Assembly: GCA_012728095.1 (NCBI GenBank)
Contig: JAAYFU010000071.1
Location: 1-54,059 of the forward strand
Source: Clostridiaceae bacterium
Lineage (GTDB): Bacteria > Bacillota > Clostridia > DSM-8532
DNA: 54,059 nucleotides
Reading direction: 5' to 3'
Below, piece after piece: positions 1-7,416 of the stretch (the first letter of the stretch is position 1; each line of letters starts with the position of its first letter). The position numbers and the translations under genes were made by a program. Under the pieces are notes generated by a model. That model had not been told where the DNA came from, did not search any database, and saw only the letters and a program-made list of their open reading frames with translations.

Positions 1-156
1 CAGACCAGCTATTTTATGTCTACTTCACTTGGGTGGTCTTGTTATGCCTTTCATTAATGTCAGGAGCCTAAAAAAATTTCTCAAATTTTTTCTAAAAAAC
101 TCTTGACTTTAATTAGCTGGTCTTTCAGGTGTATTATATGTATTTCTCATTGTCCG

Positions 157-915
157 TTATACAGAAGTTAAAGGAAATAAACCGCCCAAATCCGTAAGAT
201 TGCCATTTACAAGGAATATGGCTTTTTTCCCATGTTTTTCACAAAACCTGATAACAGCATCCCCCGCATCCAAAGTATTTAAGTCCCCGAAAAAGGCAAT
301 TTCCTTATCTGATATTAATCCCGAGCACCCCCCAATAAAACCGTAATCATAACCCTTAAGAATTATGTTTTTCTGGGGAGAAATCAACAAAGCATCAAGT
401 CCTGCTTCCACAGCTTTCTTATGGATATTTAAATCTGCTGTAATGATTGCCTCATCTGAAACAACAGCGGTCGAACATTTTGCATATCCCTGCTTAACCG
501 GATTCAGCTTAATATTATTTTTTACTAAAAGTTCAAGAACTATCGGGTCCGTATACTTTGGATTCAAAAAAGCGTTTTTCCCGACTATGGCACAATTATA
601 GGCGACGTCGAAAGGATAACGGTCTTTTGGTTCCCATGAACCTCTTACCAATTCAAATCCGAGATTGTTAAGCTCTTCCAGCGTGTTTTTAGATACCCCG
701 GGAGCATATACAAATACACCCACGGCAATATTTACCATCTGCATATCCACATGGTAAGATAACGGTGAAGGCAATGATGAATGGGGTTCGGTAAGAATAA
801 TATCTATATCCAGTTTTCTTAATGAATTTAAGATTTCTTCCGATGCTTCTCCCGATATAATAGCTTTCGTAACTTTACCTGACGGCAAATATGGATATAC
901 AAGGGCTGGCTTCAT
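157..915 (-). CDS. DUF6873-like (GME-fold) protein of unknown role
   Basis: The product is about 252 residues and looks soluble. It is rich in beta/alpha stretches with repeated Gly-Cys segments, such as GGCSGLISDKEIAFFGDL near the C terminus and AKCSTAVVSDEAIITAD in the middle. This pattern matches the clostridial family annotated as DUF6873/GME fold, which has no proven function. The frame is open upstream to 1020, but I chose the ATG at 913-915 because a GGGA ribosome binding site lies about 10 nt before it and the upstream extension is not protein-like. It follows the PC4-like gene with a 171-nt gap that holds overlapping hairpins. Family assignment is by recognition only. Confidence 0.75.
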   Translation of the reverse strand: MKPALVYPYLPSGKVTKAIISGEASEEILNSLRKLDIDIILTEPHSSLPSPLSYHVDMQMVNIAVGVFVYAPGVSKNTLEELNNLGFELVRGSWEPKDRYPFDVAYNCAIVGKNAFLNPKYTDPIVLELLVKNNIKLNPVKQGYAKCSTAVVSDEAIITADLNIHKKAVEAGLDALLISPQKNIILKGYDYGFIGGCSGLISDKEIAFFGDLNTLDAGDAVIRFCEKHGKKAIFLVNGNLTDLGGLFPLTSV

Positions 916-985
916 GTTATCACATCCCTTGTTAATCAAGCATATCTTAATATTATCCGCACTCCTCTTATTTTGCTGACCGGTC

Positions 986-1036
986 AAAAAAAGTGCGGTT
1001 CTTATATACCGCGCCTGCATTAATTGCAGGTGCGGT
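986..1036 (-). terminator. Terminator with a competing overlapping hairpin
   Basis: On the minus strand one hairpin pairs 1025-1036 with 1008-1019 (12 bp, one mismatch). A second pairs 1008-1014 with 993-999 and is followed directly by seven U residues (986-992). Both use 1008-1014, so they cannot form together. The second is a plausible intrinsic terminator for the PC4-like gene. The pair together could act as an attenuator for the next gene. Confidence 0.5.
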
Positions 1037-1086
1037 TAAAGTATTGTCGGAATTCTTTTCATTAGCTTTACAAATGCTTATTTATT

Positions 1087-1314
1087 CTAATATTCTATTG
1101 TGTCTAACGCAGATTTAAGTTCCCCGACAAATTCCAGAGGAATTGCCACACCTTTCTGGCTGGGTCTGTATTCATCGCTTTTACTGTCATACCAGAAAGT
1201 ACGTATATCTACGTAAAATTTATTATTTTTCGAAACTTTTTTAATTTGTATTTCTTCCCTGCTGTTTTTTACAAACTTGCCGATTAATTCTTCAGAATCC
1301 CAGAAATCTGCCAT
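1087..1314 (-). CDS. PC4/YdbC-like single-stranded DNA-binding protein
   Basis: This protein of about 75 residues carries a PC4-like (transcriptional coactivator p15) domain. After a short acidic start (ADFWDSEELIGKF) come a strand pattern with KFYVDIRTFWYD, then KGVAIPLEFVGELKSALDTI, the typical long C-terminal helix. In Lactococcus the homologue YdbC binds single-stranded nucleic acid as a dimer. The ATG at 1312-1314 is preferred over the longer frame (to 1377) because a GGAGG site sits 7-8 nt upstream. It reads divergently from the plus-strand YuzA-like gene. Confidence 0.8.
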   Translation of the reverse strand: MADFWDSEELIGKFVKNSREEIQIKKVSKNNKFYVDIRTFWYDSKSDEYRPSQKGVAIPLEFVGELKSALDTIEY

Positions 1315-1480
1315 TAAATTACCTCCAGAGCAAAATTCATATTCTAATTTGTATGCATAAATGTGAAATTTTTGCAAAAGCTTAATTTTGCTATGCAGTA
1401 TATTATATCACAGAAGTATTCAATCATTTCAAGAAATAGGGAGAATTATTTTTATTTTTCTGTTAACAATAAATTATTGA

Positions 1481-1498
1481 AGGCGGCGTTTGCCGCCT
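1481..1498 (+). other. GC-rich hairpin in the 5' leader of the YuzA-like gene
   Basis: A perfect 7-bp stem (AGGCGGC, loop GTTT, GCCGCCT) lies 26 nt before the start codon and just ahead of the AAAGGAG site. There is no U-tract. It may stabilise the transcript end or modulate translation. Confidence 0.4.
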
Positions 1499-1524
1499 GA
1501 AATAAATAAAAGGAGTCAGGAAAT

Positions 1525-1731
1525 ATGAGAACACCGATTGACAAAATTGCACTTTTGCTCGTTATCATTGGGGCTCTAAACTGGCTGCTGGTGGGTCTCT
1601 TTCAGTATGATCTCGTTGAAGCCATATTTGGCATTGCAACCTGGGGTACCAGAATCGTATATTCCATAATTGGTATAGCCGGGCTATATTGTATTAGCCT
1701 TCTATTCAGAGATGTACCGGTTGTCGAGTGA
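1525..1731 (+). CDS. DUF378 (YuzA-like) small membrane protein
   Basis: This 68-residue protein begins MRTPIDKIALLLVIIGALN and contains NWLLVGLFQYDLV, the hallmark of the DUF378 family (YuzA in Bacillus). It has two predicted membrane helices at about residues 8-27 and 42-62, joined by a short loop with GIATWGTRIVY. The family function is unknown. The ATG has an AAAGGAGTCAGG site upstream. A strong hairpin terminator follows 22 nt after the stop, so it is a single-gene transcript. Confidence 0.88.
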   Translation: MRTPIDKIALLLVIIGALNWLLVGLFQYDLVEAIFGIATWGTRIVYSIIGIAGLYCISLLFRDVPVVE

Positions 1732-1753
1732 ATACCGAAAGGATCCTTCCGTA

Positions 1754-1790
1754 AAAAACTCGGAAACAAAATGTTTCCGAGTTTTTACGA
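1754..1790 (+). terminator. Intrinsic terminator, probably bidirectional
   Basis: A 14-bp perfect stem pairs 1754-1767 with 1773-1786 around a 5-nt loop. The outer pairs are A5/T5, so a U-tract is produced on either strand. It can end the YuzA-like transcript (+) and the motAB/small-gene transcript (-). Confidence 0.85.
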
Positions 1791-1811
1791 GTTTTATTTT
1801 TATTTTTATTT

Positions 1812-1988
1812 TTAATTGTTCATTTTAATATTTTCATCTTCTGTATTCATTGAGAGTTCAAGAACCACATTCAACCCAAGCTTGTTTTCGAATTTTATTG
1901 AAGAAACCATTAGGCCCAAGACTCTCAAAGCTTCGTTAAAATCTTTCTCCATCCGGTCCTTCACAATATCACAAACAATAGTATACAT
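1812..1988 (-). CDS. 58-residue hypothetical protein downstream of motB
   Basis: An ATG at 1986-1988 with a GGGAG site about 12 nt upstream opens a 58-codon frame ending in TAA at 1812-1814. The translation starts MYTIVCDIVKDRMEKDF and is soluble and helical, with VLGLMVSSIKFENKLGLNVV in the middle and an acidic tail. I do not recognise the family. It lies 99 nt after motB on the same strand and ends just before the shared terminator, so it is probably the last gene of the motAB transcript. Codon use and the ribosome binding site support it being real. Confidence 0.6.
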   Translation of the reverse strand: MYTIVCDIVKDRMEKDFNEALRVLGLMVSSIKFENKLGLNVVLELSMNTEDENIKMNN

Positions 1989-2087
1989 GCGGAAATATAA
2001 CTCCCTTGCTATATTTTTACATATTTTGTTTTGTCTTATAATTATATTATATTTCCCATGTATATCTAATATTTCCCAAACTGTTTT

Positions 2088-2864
2088 TTACTTTAAAATT
2101 TTTATTTCTATACGGCGATTCTTTTGTCGTCCTTCCGGTGTATTATTATCCCCCACAGGTCTGTATTCACTGTATCCGGCGGCGGTAAACCGCTCCGGTT
2201 CCAGGTTTTCGACTTCGACTAAATACCTTACTACATTGGTTGCCCTGGCAGTAGAAAGTTCCCAGTTTGTTTCATATTTTTTATTGGTCATTGGAACATT
2301 ATCGGTATGTCCGCACACCATGATCTCATTTTCTATTTCCCTTAGAGACGCAGCAAGGGAGGATAATACCGTTTTACCTTCCGGCACTATTTCAGCGCTT
2401 CCCGAATCAAAGAAAACTTCCTGGTCAAGGCGAATCAAAAGAAAGTCCTTTTCTTCTGTAATCTGAACTTTATCTGATAATCCCTGCTCCTCTATGGTTT
2501 CTCTTATTTCGTTTTTAGCATCATTAAACTCTTTATTCTTTAGCTTCTCTTCGGCGTCTACCACCATCTCGTTGGCATCTTCTATGTATTTTTCTTTTCG
2601 CTTTGCCTGTGCCTCTTCACTGTCCATCTTGGTAAAGTCAAATGCTATTATACTGTTGGCACTGCCTTCAAGAATCGAATCACCTTCATTTAAATTGATC
2701 AATGAGTAGGATAAGCTGGCAGCTACTTCTGAAAATGTTTTCTGATCGACAGTGGACATAGAAAACAACAGAACGAAAAATACTAACAGGTTTGTAACCA
2801 AATCACCGTATGTCGACATCCATGCCGGCGCGCCAACTTCTTGCGATTCCTTTTTTTTTGCCAT
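2088..2864 (-). CDS. motB: Flagellar motor stator protein MotB
   Basis: This 258-residue stator subunit anchors the MotA channel to peptidoglycan. It has a short Lys-rich cytoplasmic start, then PAWMSTYGDLVTNLLVFF, a single transmembrane helix whose Asp21 fits the essential ion-binding Asp of the family. A coiled linker (about 50-125) rich in Glu/Lys follows. The C-terminal OmpA-like peptidoglycan-binding domain (about 130-258) shows FFDSGSAEIVPEG, CGHTDNVP, WELSTARATNVV and RRIEI. Length is normal. It starts 33 nt after motA in the same transcript. The helix does not settle whether H+ or Na+ is used. Confidence 0.93.
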   Translation of the reverse strand: MAKKKESQEVGAPAWMSTYGDLVTNLLVFFVLLFSMSTVDQKTFSEVAASLSYSLINLNEGDSILEGSANSIIAFDFTKMDSEEAQAKRKEKYIEDANEMVVDAEEKLKNKEFNDAKNEIRETIEEQGLSDKVQITEEKDFLLIRLDQEVFFDSGSAEIVPEGKTVLSSLAASLREIENEIMVCGHTDNVPMTNKKYETNWELSTARATNVVRYLVEVENLEPERFTAAGYSEYRPVGDNNTPEGRQKNRRIEIKILK

Positions 2865-2897
2865 TTTATCACCTATCTCTCCTAATACTCCGGGTCA

Positions 2898-3686
2898 CTA
2901 TGGTTGTTCAGGCTTCCTTGTGGCAGCTTCATACGCTGCTCTTTGATCAGGCGACAAAAAGGTCTTTAGCTTGTGTTCCATTAATCTTGGGTTCTCGCCT
3001 GATTGAATAGAAAGGACTCCTTCCATCATCATTTCTCTCAGACGAATTTCTTCTGCACTATTGCCTTCAAGTTTTCTGATAATCGGATTACAAACAAGAT
3101 TTGCAAGAATACATCCGTAAAATGTCGTCAAAAGCGCCAGGGCCATAGCCGGTCCTATTGATGCCGGATCATCCAGTGATCTTAACATATTAATAAGGCC
3201 TAACAGAGTTCCAATCAGACCCCACGCCGGAAATTGCGCCGCCAGTCCCTTGAAATATGCCTGCGCGCTTTGGTGTCTTGCCGCCATACTGTCTATATCC
3301 AACTGCATTGTTGTTTTTACTATTTCGGCTTCAATTCCGTCAACTACGAGTTCCATGGCTTTTTTCAAGAAATCGTCCTCTATTTCGCTCTGGGCTGACT
3401 CTAATGCCAGCAGTCCTTCTCTTCGAGCCTTTTGAGAAAGCGCTACCAGGGTACTTATAGTACTCATGGCCGATGATTTAGGTTCCTTAAATATCAATGG
3501 TAAAGCTTTCAAAGCTTTAATAGAATCCGACAGAGGAAATCCCATCATGTTTGCGAAAATGCCGCCGCCTATGGTTACAATCATTGATGACACGTCTATA
3601 TAATTGGACGCGTCACCTCCGCTGAACATGCCGAACGCTACAACTCCGACACCTAAAACCAAACCTATTATTGTTGCTAAATCCAT
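2898..3686 (-). CDS. motA: Flagellar motor stator protein MotA
   Basis: This 262-residue protein is the channel-forming stator partner of MotB. Four membrane helices are visible: about 4-20, 34-52, then PAWGLIGTLLGLINMLRSL (about 150-170) and PAMALALLTTFYGCILANL (about 179-200). The large cytoplasmic loop lies between the second and third. The C-terminal tail is charged. Start choice is supported by an AGGTGA site. The promoter upstream matches the sigma-D consensus, so motAB is expected to be co-expressed with late flagellar genes located elsewhere. Confidence 0.93.
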   Translation of the reverse strand: MDLATIIGLVLGVGVVAFGMFSGGDASNYIDVSSMIVTIGGGIFANMMGFPLSDSIKALKALPLIFKEPKSSAMSTISTLVALSQKARREGLLALESAQSEIEDDFLKKAMELVVDGIEAEIVKTTMQLDIDSMAARHQSAQAYFKGLAAQFPAWGLIGTLLGLINMLRSLDDPASIGPAMALALLTTFYGCILANLVCNPIIRKLEGNSAEEIRLREMMMEGVLSIQSGENPRLMEHKLKTFLSPDQRAAYEAATRKPEQP

Positions 3687-3772
3687 TATTTCACCTGCTT
3701 TTGTGTATCTTAATTGTTTATCCCGTAAGATTCATTTAATGGCTATAGATAAATCATATATTTACAATGCAT

Positions 3773-3799
3773 ATATCGACATAAACGGACAATTATTTA
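3773..3799 (-). promoter_or_regulatory. Sigma-D (FliA-type) promoter of motAB
   Basis: On the minus strand TAAA (3796-3799) is followed after exactly 15 nt by GTCGATAT (3773-3780). This is close to the flagellar sigma consensus TAAA-N15-GCCGATAA. It lies about 87 nt before the motA ATG. The fit to motor genes makes the call stronger than the match alone. Confidence 0.75.
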
Positions 3800-3896
3800 A
3801 CTAATAAAATCTCCATGAGGAATTTTAACCATTGGGACGGTGATAATGGCTATATACTGCACAAGATATGGAAATTAGAAGAATCGCATCATGTTT

Positions 3897-3932
3897 ATCA
3901 AAATAAAAGAGAAGTTTTTCAACTTCTCTTTT
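3897..3932 (-). terminator. Terminator of the transketolase operon
   Basis: A 12-bp perfect stem (3921-3932 with 3905-3916, 4-nt loop) ends in a U-rich stretch on the minus strand, about 20 nt after the transketolase C-half stop codon. Confidence 0.85.
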
Positions 3933-3951
3933 ACAATATCCTGTTATTTAA

Positions 3952-4887
3952 TTATTTTCTGTTTAAAAGCGTTTTGGCCTTATTATAAACATTTTCCGGC
4001 GTTAATCCGTACTTTTCTACCAGTTCATAAGGTTTTCCTGATTCTCCGAAAGTGTCTTCAAGCCCAACCATATCCATCGGTACAGGACAATTCTTAACTA
4101 CAACTTCCGATACAGCGCTTCCTAAACCGCCGAACAGATTATGTTCTTCGCAGGTTATTATGGCGCCGGTTTCTTTGGCCGCTTTTACTATTATATCGTT
4201 GTCTAAAGGTTTTATTGTATGAATGTCAATCACTCTGGCCGAAATACCGTCATTCTTAAGCATTTCTGCCGCCTTCAGCGCAGGATCCACCATAAATCCG
4301 GTGGCAATAATTGTCATGTCGTTTCCGTCTCTAAGCTGAATCCCTTTACCAATTTCGAACTTGGTATCGGCATCATATATGACTGGTACATCAAGACGTC
4401 CAAGTCTCAAATATACGGGACCATACATTTCGGCTGCCAGTTTCACAAGGGCATTCGTGGATACCGCATCAGCCGGTGATATAACAGTCATACCCGGAAT
4501 TGCGCGCATAAGAGCGATATCCTCAAGCATCTGATGGGATGCTCCGTCTTCCCCGATTGTAATCCCGGCATGAGTCGCTCCAATCTTAACATTAAGGTGA
4601 GGATATCCTATCGAATTTCTTACCGAGTCATAAGCTCTTCCTGCCGCAAAAACAGCAAACGTACTGGCAAAAACAGTTTTACCGCAGCTTGCCAGTCCCG
4701 CGGCGACCGCCATCATATTCGCTTCCGCGATACCCATATTGAAATGTCTTTCAGGATACTGTTTCTGAAAGAAATCCGTTCTCGTTGATTTGGACAAATC
4801 CGCATCCAAAACTACTATATTCTCATTATGCCCGATTTCGGCCAAAGCTTTGCCGTAAGCCACACGGGTTGCAATTTTTTCTGACAT
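3952..4887 (-). CDS. Transketolase, C-terminal half
   Basis: This 311-residue subunit carries the pyrimidine-binding and C-terminal regulatory domains of a split transketolase, the non-oxidative pentose phosphate enzyme that moves two-carbon ketol units. The motif HFNMGIAEANM places the catalytic Glu at position 55. HAGITIGEDGASHQ and the C-terminal stretch ending TCEEHNLFGGLGSAVSE are typical of the family. It begins 30 nt after the N-terminal half, so both chains are made together. Without the PP domain encoded upstream it would be inactive. A split gene is normal in clostridia and archaea, not a broken gene. Confidence 0.93.
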   Translation of the reverse strand: MSEKIATRVAYGKALAEIGHNENIVVLDADLSKSTRTDFFQKQYPERHFNMGIAEANMMAVAAGLASCGKTVFASTFAVFAAGRAYDSVRNSIGYPHLNVKIGATHAGITIGEDGASHQMLEDIALMRAIPGMTVISPADAVSTNALVKLAAEMYGPVYLRLGRLDVPVIYDADTKFEIGKGIQLRDGNDMTIIATGFMVDPALKAAEMLKNDGISARVIDIHTIKPLDNDIIVKAAKETGAIITCEEHNLFGGLGSAVSEVVVKNCPVPMDMVGLEDTFGESGKPYELVEKYGLTPENVYNKAKTLLNRK

Positions 4888-4917
4888 ATCGTGTTCCTCC
4901 TTACACCATACCGTTGA

Positions 4918-5760
4918 TTATTGTTCCAGGCTGTTCAAATAATCGTTCAATTCAGCCAGCGCCTGGTCGGCCTGTTCCTTTTTCGGAGCCGAGCCATGCC
5001 ATGAAGCCTGGTTTTCCATGTATGAAACGCCTTTGCCTTTAATTGAATGAGCTAAAATCATAGTAGGCTTTCCCTTGGTTTCCTTAGCCTTATTTACAGC
5101 TTCTTCAATCTGGTCAAAATCATGGGCGTCAATTTCTATTACATTCCATCCGAAAGCAGCGAATTTATCCGCTATTGGTTCCGGATTCATAACGTCAGTT
5201 ATTTTTCCGTCTATCTGCAATCCGTTATAATCAACAAATACGGTGAGATTATCCAATTTATAGTGGGCAGCCGCCATAGCCGCTTCCCAAACCTGGCCTT
5301 CTTGCAACTCACCATCGCCCATTGCTACATAAACCCGATAATCTTTTTTATCGATCTTTCCGGCAAGCGCCATACCTACCGCGGCAGAGATACCCTGTCC
5401 CAATGAGCCTGTTGACATATCAACTCCGGGAACCTTATCCATATTCGGATGTCCTTCAAGATGGCTTTGGGTCTGCCTGAAACCGGTAAGTTCCTCTACC
5501 GGGAAAAAGCCCCTATGAGCCAGAGTAGAGTATAAACCCGGGGTACAATGCCCTTTTGATAAAACAAAACGATCACGATTGGGATCCTTGGGATTTTTAG
5601 GGTCTACACGCATTTCACGAAAATATAGAAATGTCAGGATATCAGCTAATGATAACGATCCTCCGGGATGTCCGCTGCCGGCCGATGCAACTGCTGTTAT
5701 TATTCCCATTCTGATTTTCGTTGCGGTTTTTTTCAACTCTAATTTTGTCCTGTCATCCAT
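4918..5760 (-). CDS. Transketolase, N-terminal half
   Basis: This 280-residue chain is the thiamine-diphosphate-binding half of transketolase. SAGSGHPGG (His31), SKGHCTPG (His71), MGDGELQEGQVWEA (about 147-160) and the Asn in VDYNG (179) form the metal/ThDP-binding site. The protein stops after this domain and the partner follows at once. The RBS is CGGAGGAAAAG. A candidate promoter lies 220 nt upstream at 5980-6008. Confidence 0.93.
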   Translation of the reverse strand: MDDRTKLELKKTATKIRMGIITAVASAGSGHPGGSLSLADILTFLYFREMRVDPKNPKDPNRDRFVLSKGHCTPGLYSTLAHRGFFPVEELTGFRQTQSHLEGHPNMDKVPGVDMSTGSLGQGISAAVGMALAGKIDKKDYRVYVAMGDGELQEGQVWEAAMAAAHYKLDNLTVFVDYNGLQIDGKITDVMNPEPIADKFAAFGWNVIEIDAHDFDQIEEAVNKAKETKGKPTMILAHSIKGKGVSYMENQASWHGSAPKKEQADQALAELNDYLNSLEQ

Positions 5761-5826
5761 TTGCTTTTCCTCCGTTTTTATTGAATATTGTACATATAAT
5801 CTAATCTTAAATTGCCTCTCCTGTTT

Positions 5827-5934
5827 TCATAAATCAATAATTTCCAACAGGTCAGGCGCCAGGTAATTAAGGTCGGAATCATGTCTTATCTGTGTCTTAT
5901 CTGAATAATAATCCTCATTTAAGGAAGGTGTCAT
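5827..5934 (-). CDS. Possible leader or relic small ORF before transketolase
   Basis: A 35-codon frame runs from the ATG at 5932-5934 to TGA at 5827-5829. The same frame is open back to a TTG at 5986-5988 (53 codons). The translation (MTPSLNEDYYSDKTQIRHDS and on) reads like protein, including LNYLAPDLLEIIDL, but there is no good RBS and the longer version would overlap the -10 element. It could be a leader peptide, a relic of a lost gene, or chance. I do not recognise it. Confidence 0.25.
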   Translation of the reverse strand: MTPSLNEDYYSDKTQIRHDSDLNYLAPDLLEIIDL

Positions 5935-5979
5935 TCCTGCTGTAATCTTTATCCATGTATCTGGGCTTATACTTGGTAT

Positions 5980-6008
5980 ATTATACAATACTGATAAGCA
6001 AACATCAA
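5980..6008 (-). promoter_or_regulatory. Candidate promoter of the transketolase operon
   Basis: TTGATG (6003-6008) and TATAAT (5980-5985) are separated by 17 nt on the minus strand. This is a strong vegetative match, placed about 220 nt before the transketolase N-half start. Confidence 0.55.
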
Positions 6009-6042
6009 TTTATTCAAATACAAATCTTTCACAATTAATAAA

Positions 6043-6966
6043 CTAATTGATAACCTGGCCTTCCTTTGGCAAATGAAGCGGTGAAAAACCTTCACCCAAT
6101 ACCTCCCTCGCATCCATCAACAGAACAAACGCTTTTTCATCACAGGATCTGACTATATTTTTGACAACAGGTATTTCTTCTCGTTTAACAACGCATAAGA
6201 GTACAGTTTTATCCTGCCTGCTGTACATACCTTTTCCGTTTAGACCGGTTACACCCCTGTCTACCTCTTCAAGAAGTCTTTTGGCTATCTGCTCGGAGTT
6301 ATCGGATATTATCAACAGGCTTTTGGAAAATCTCATTCCTTCCAGATACGCATCTATGGTTTTTGTCGATACATAAAGACTCATTGCGGCATAAAGAGCC
6401 AATTTAACGCTGTGAAAAACCATTGCTGCAAGGATAATAACAAAACCATCCATTAATAATAAATGCTGGCCTACAGAAAATCTTGGAAATGCCTGGTGAA
6501 GGACCGAGGAAATGAGGTCGGTGCCTCCGGTAGTGGCATCTTCCTTTAAAACTATTGCCAGGCCAAAACCCATTATGCCTCCTCCGATAAGCGCATAAAG
6601 CAAAAGATCCGGATCAGCCATGGACTTGTCAATATTAATAAAATGTTCATTGATAATCCTGTTGAATAATATGGATGTTGAATCAATCATTAATGAAAGA
6701 GTAACCGCACCGAATATGGAACGAATTAAAAACTTACGCCCTTTGCTTTTATAACCGATGATGAACAACGGTACATTCAGAATTAACATCAGTATACCAA
6801 CCGGAATGACGCCGTCAAAAATATAATAGAGAATTGTCGAAAGACCTGAAACTCCTCCGGGAGCAAGTTTATACGGTATTAAGAACAGATTCATGGAAAT
6901 TGCAACTATAAAACAGCCCAGAGCTATGGAAAAGTATGGTTTGACGTCTTTTTTACTATGACTCAT
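6043..6966 (-). CDS. YitT family membrane protein (YitT plus DUF2179)
   Basis: This 307-residue protein has five or so hydrophobic helices in the first 200 residues, including PYFSIALGCFIVAISMNLFL and the PYKLAPGGVSGLSTIL segment typical of the YitT membrane family. The soluble C-terminal part (about 220-300) is a DUF2179 domain: LLIISDN, RGVTGLNGKGMYSRQDK, LLCVVKREE. The role is unproven; members are often described as possible transporters. The start at 6964-6966 has an AAAGGAGG site, and I rejected a 32-residue upstream extension that runs into the rpmE terminator. Confidence 0.88.
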   Translation of the reverse strand: MSHSKKDVKPYFSIALGCFIVAISMNLFLIPYKLAPGGVSGLSTILYYIFDGVIPVGILMLILNVPLFIIGYKSKGRKFLIRSIFGAVTLSLMIDSTSILFNRIINEHFINIDKSMADPDLLLYALIGGGIMGFGLAIVLKEDATTGGTDLISSVLHQAFPRFSVGQHLLLMDGFVIILAAMVFHSVKLALYAAMSLYVSTKTIDAYLEGMRFSKSLLIISDNSEQIAKRLLEEVDRGVTGLNGKGMYSRQDKTVLLCVVKREEIPVVKNIVRSCDEKAFVLLMDAREVLGEGFSPLHLPKEGQVIN

Positions 6967-7014
6967 ACAGCACCTCCTTTTTGCGCCTATTTTATGTGAA
7001 AATAATGATTTAAA

Positions 7015-7050
7015 ACATAAACAAAAGACCGGGCAATTTCCCGGTCTTTT
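7015..7050 (-). terminator. Terminator of rpmE
   Basis: An 11-bp perfect GC-rich stem pairs 7040-7050 with 7023-7033 around a 6-nt loop. A U-rich tail follows on the minus strand, 40 nt after the rpmE stop. Confidence 0.88.
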
Positions 7051-7090
7051 ATGGTCATACATAGAGTTCCTGAAAAATATATTCAGGCCA

Positions 7091-7291
7091 TTATTTCATG
7101 CCGTATTTTTTCTTGAACTTATCAACACGACCACCGGTGTCAACAAGCTTTTGCTTTCCTGTAAAGAAGGGATGGCATTGTGAGCAGATTTCAACACGAA
7201 GCTCAGGTTTTGTTGAGCCTGTTTCAAATGTTTCTCCACATGCACAGCGCACTACTGCAGGCCCGTATTTCGGATGGATACCTTCACGCAT
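7091..7291 (-). CDS. rpmE: 50S ribosomal protein L31, zinc-binding type
   Basis: This 66-residue protein starts [10 protein letters not shown] and carries the four zinc ligands Cys16, Cys18, Cys36 and Cys39 (CAC and CSQC), so it is the zinc-containing L31 form. [20 protein letters not shown] and [17 protein letters not shown] are family-typical. The ATG at 7289-7291 is chosen because the GAGGTG site sits 6 nt before it; the in-frame GTG three codons upstream overlaps that site. It lies just downstream of rho, a common arrangement in Firmicutes. Confidence 0.96.
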   Translation of the reverse strand: MREGIHPKYGPAVVRCACGETFETGSTKPELRVEICSQCHPFFTGKQKLVDTGGRVDKFKKKYGMK

Positions 7292-7416
7292 GGTTTTCAC
7301 CTCGCTTAAACCAATAACTTTATTTATAGAATTCGATTTTTCCTAACGCCTAAAAAAGCATCGAATGGTATTTTACCACACCGGCTCAGTCAATGCAAGT
7401 GTTGTATTTGTGTCAT

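Noticed and set aside
1-156. 9-bp inverted repeat (2-10 with 115-123) and TTGACT-like hexamer at the window start
   Set aside because: The repeat is short and distant, and no -10 is found at proper spacing; likely chance.
1816-2466. Long plus-strand frame opposite motB
   Set aside because: It is antisense to motB and the 58-residue gene, has Ser/Phe-rich shadow composition and no RBS.
3952-5760. Two transketolase halves as a frameshifted gene
   Set aside because: Each half has its own RBS and domain-complete ends, and the split form is normal in clostridia.
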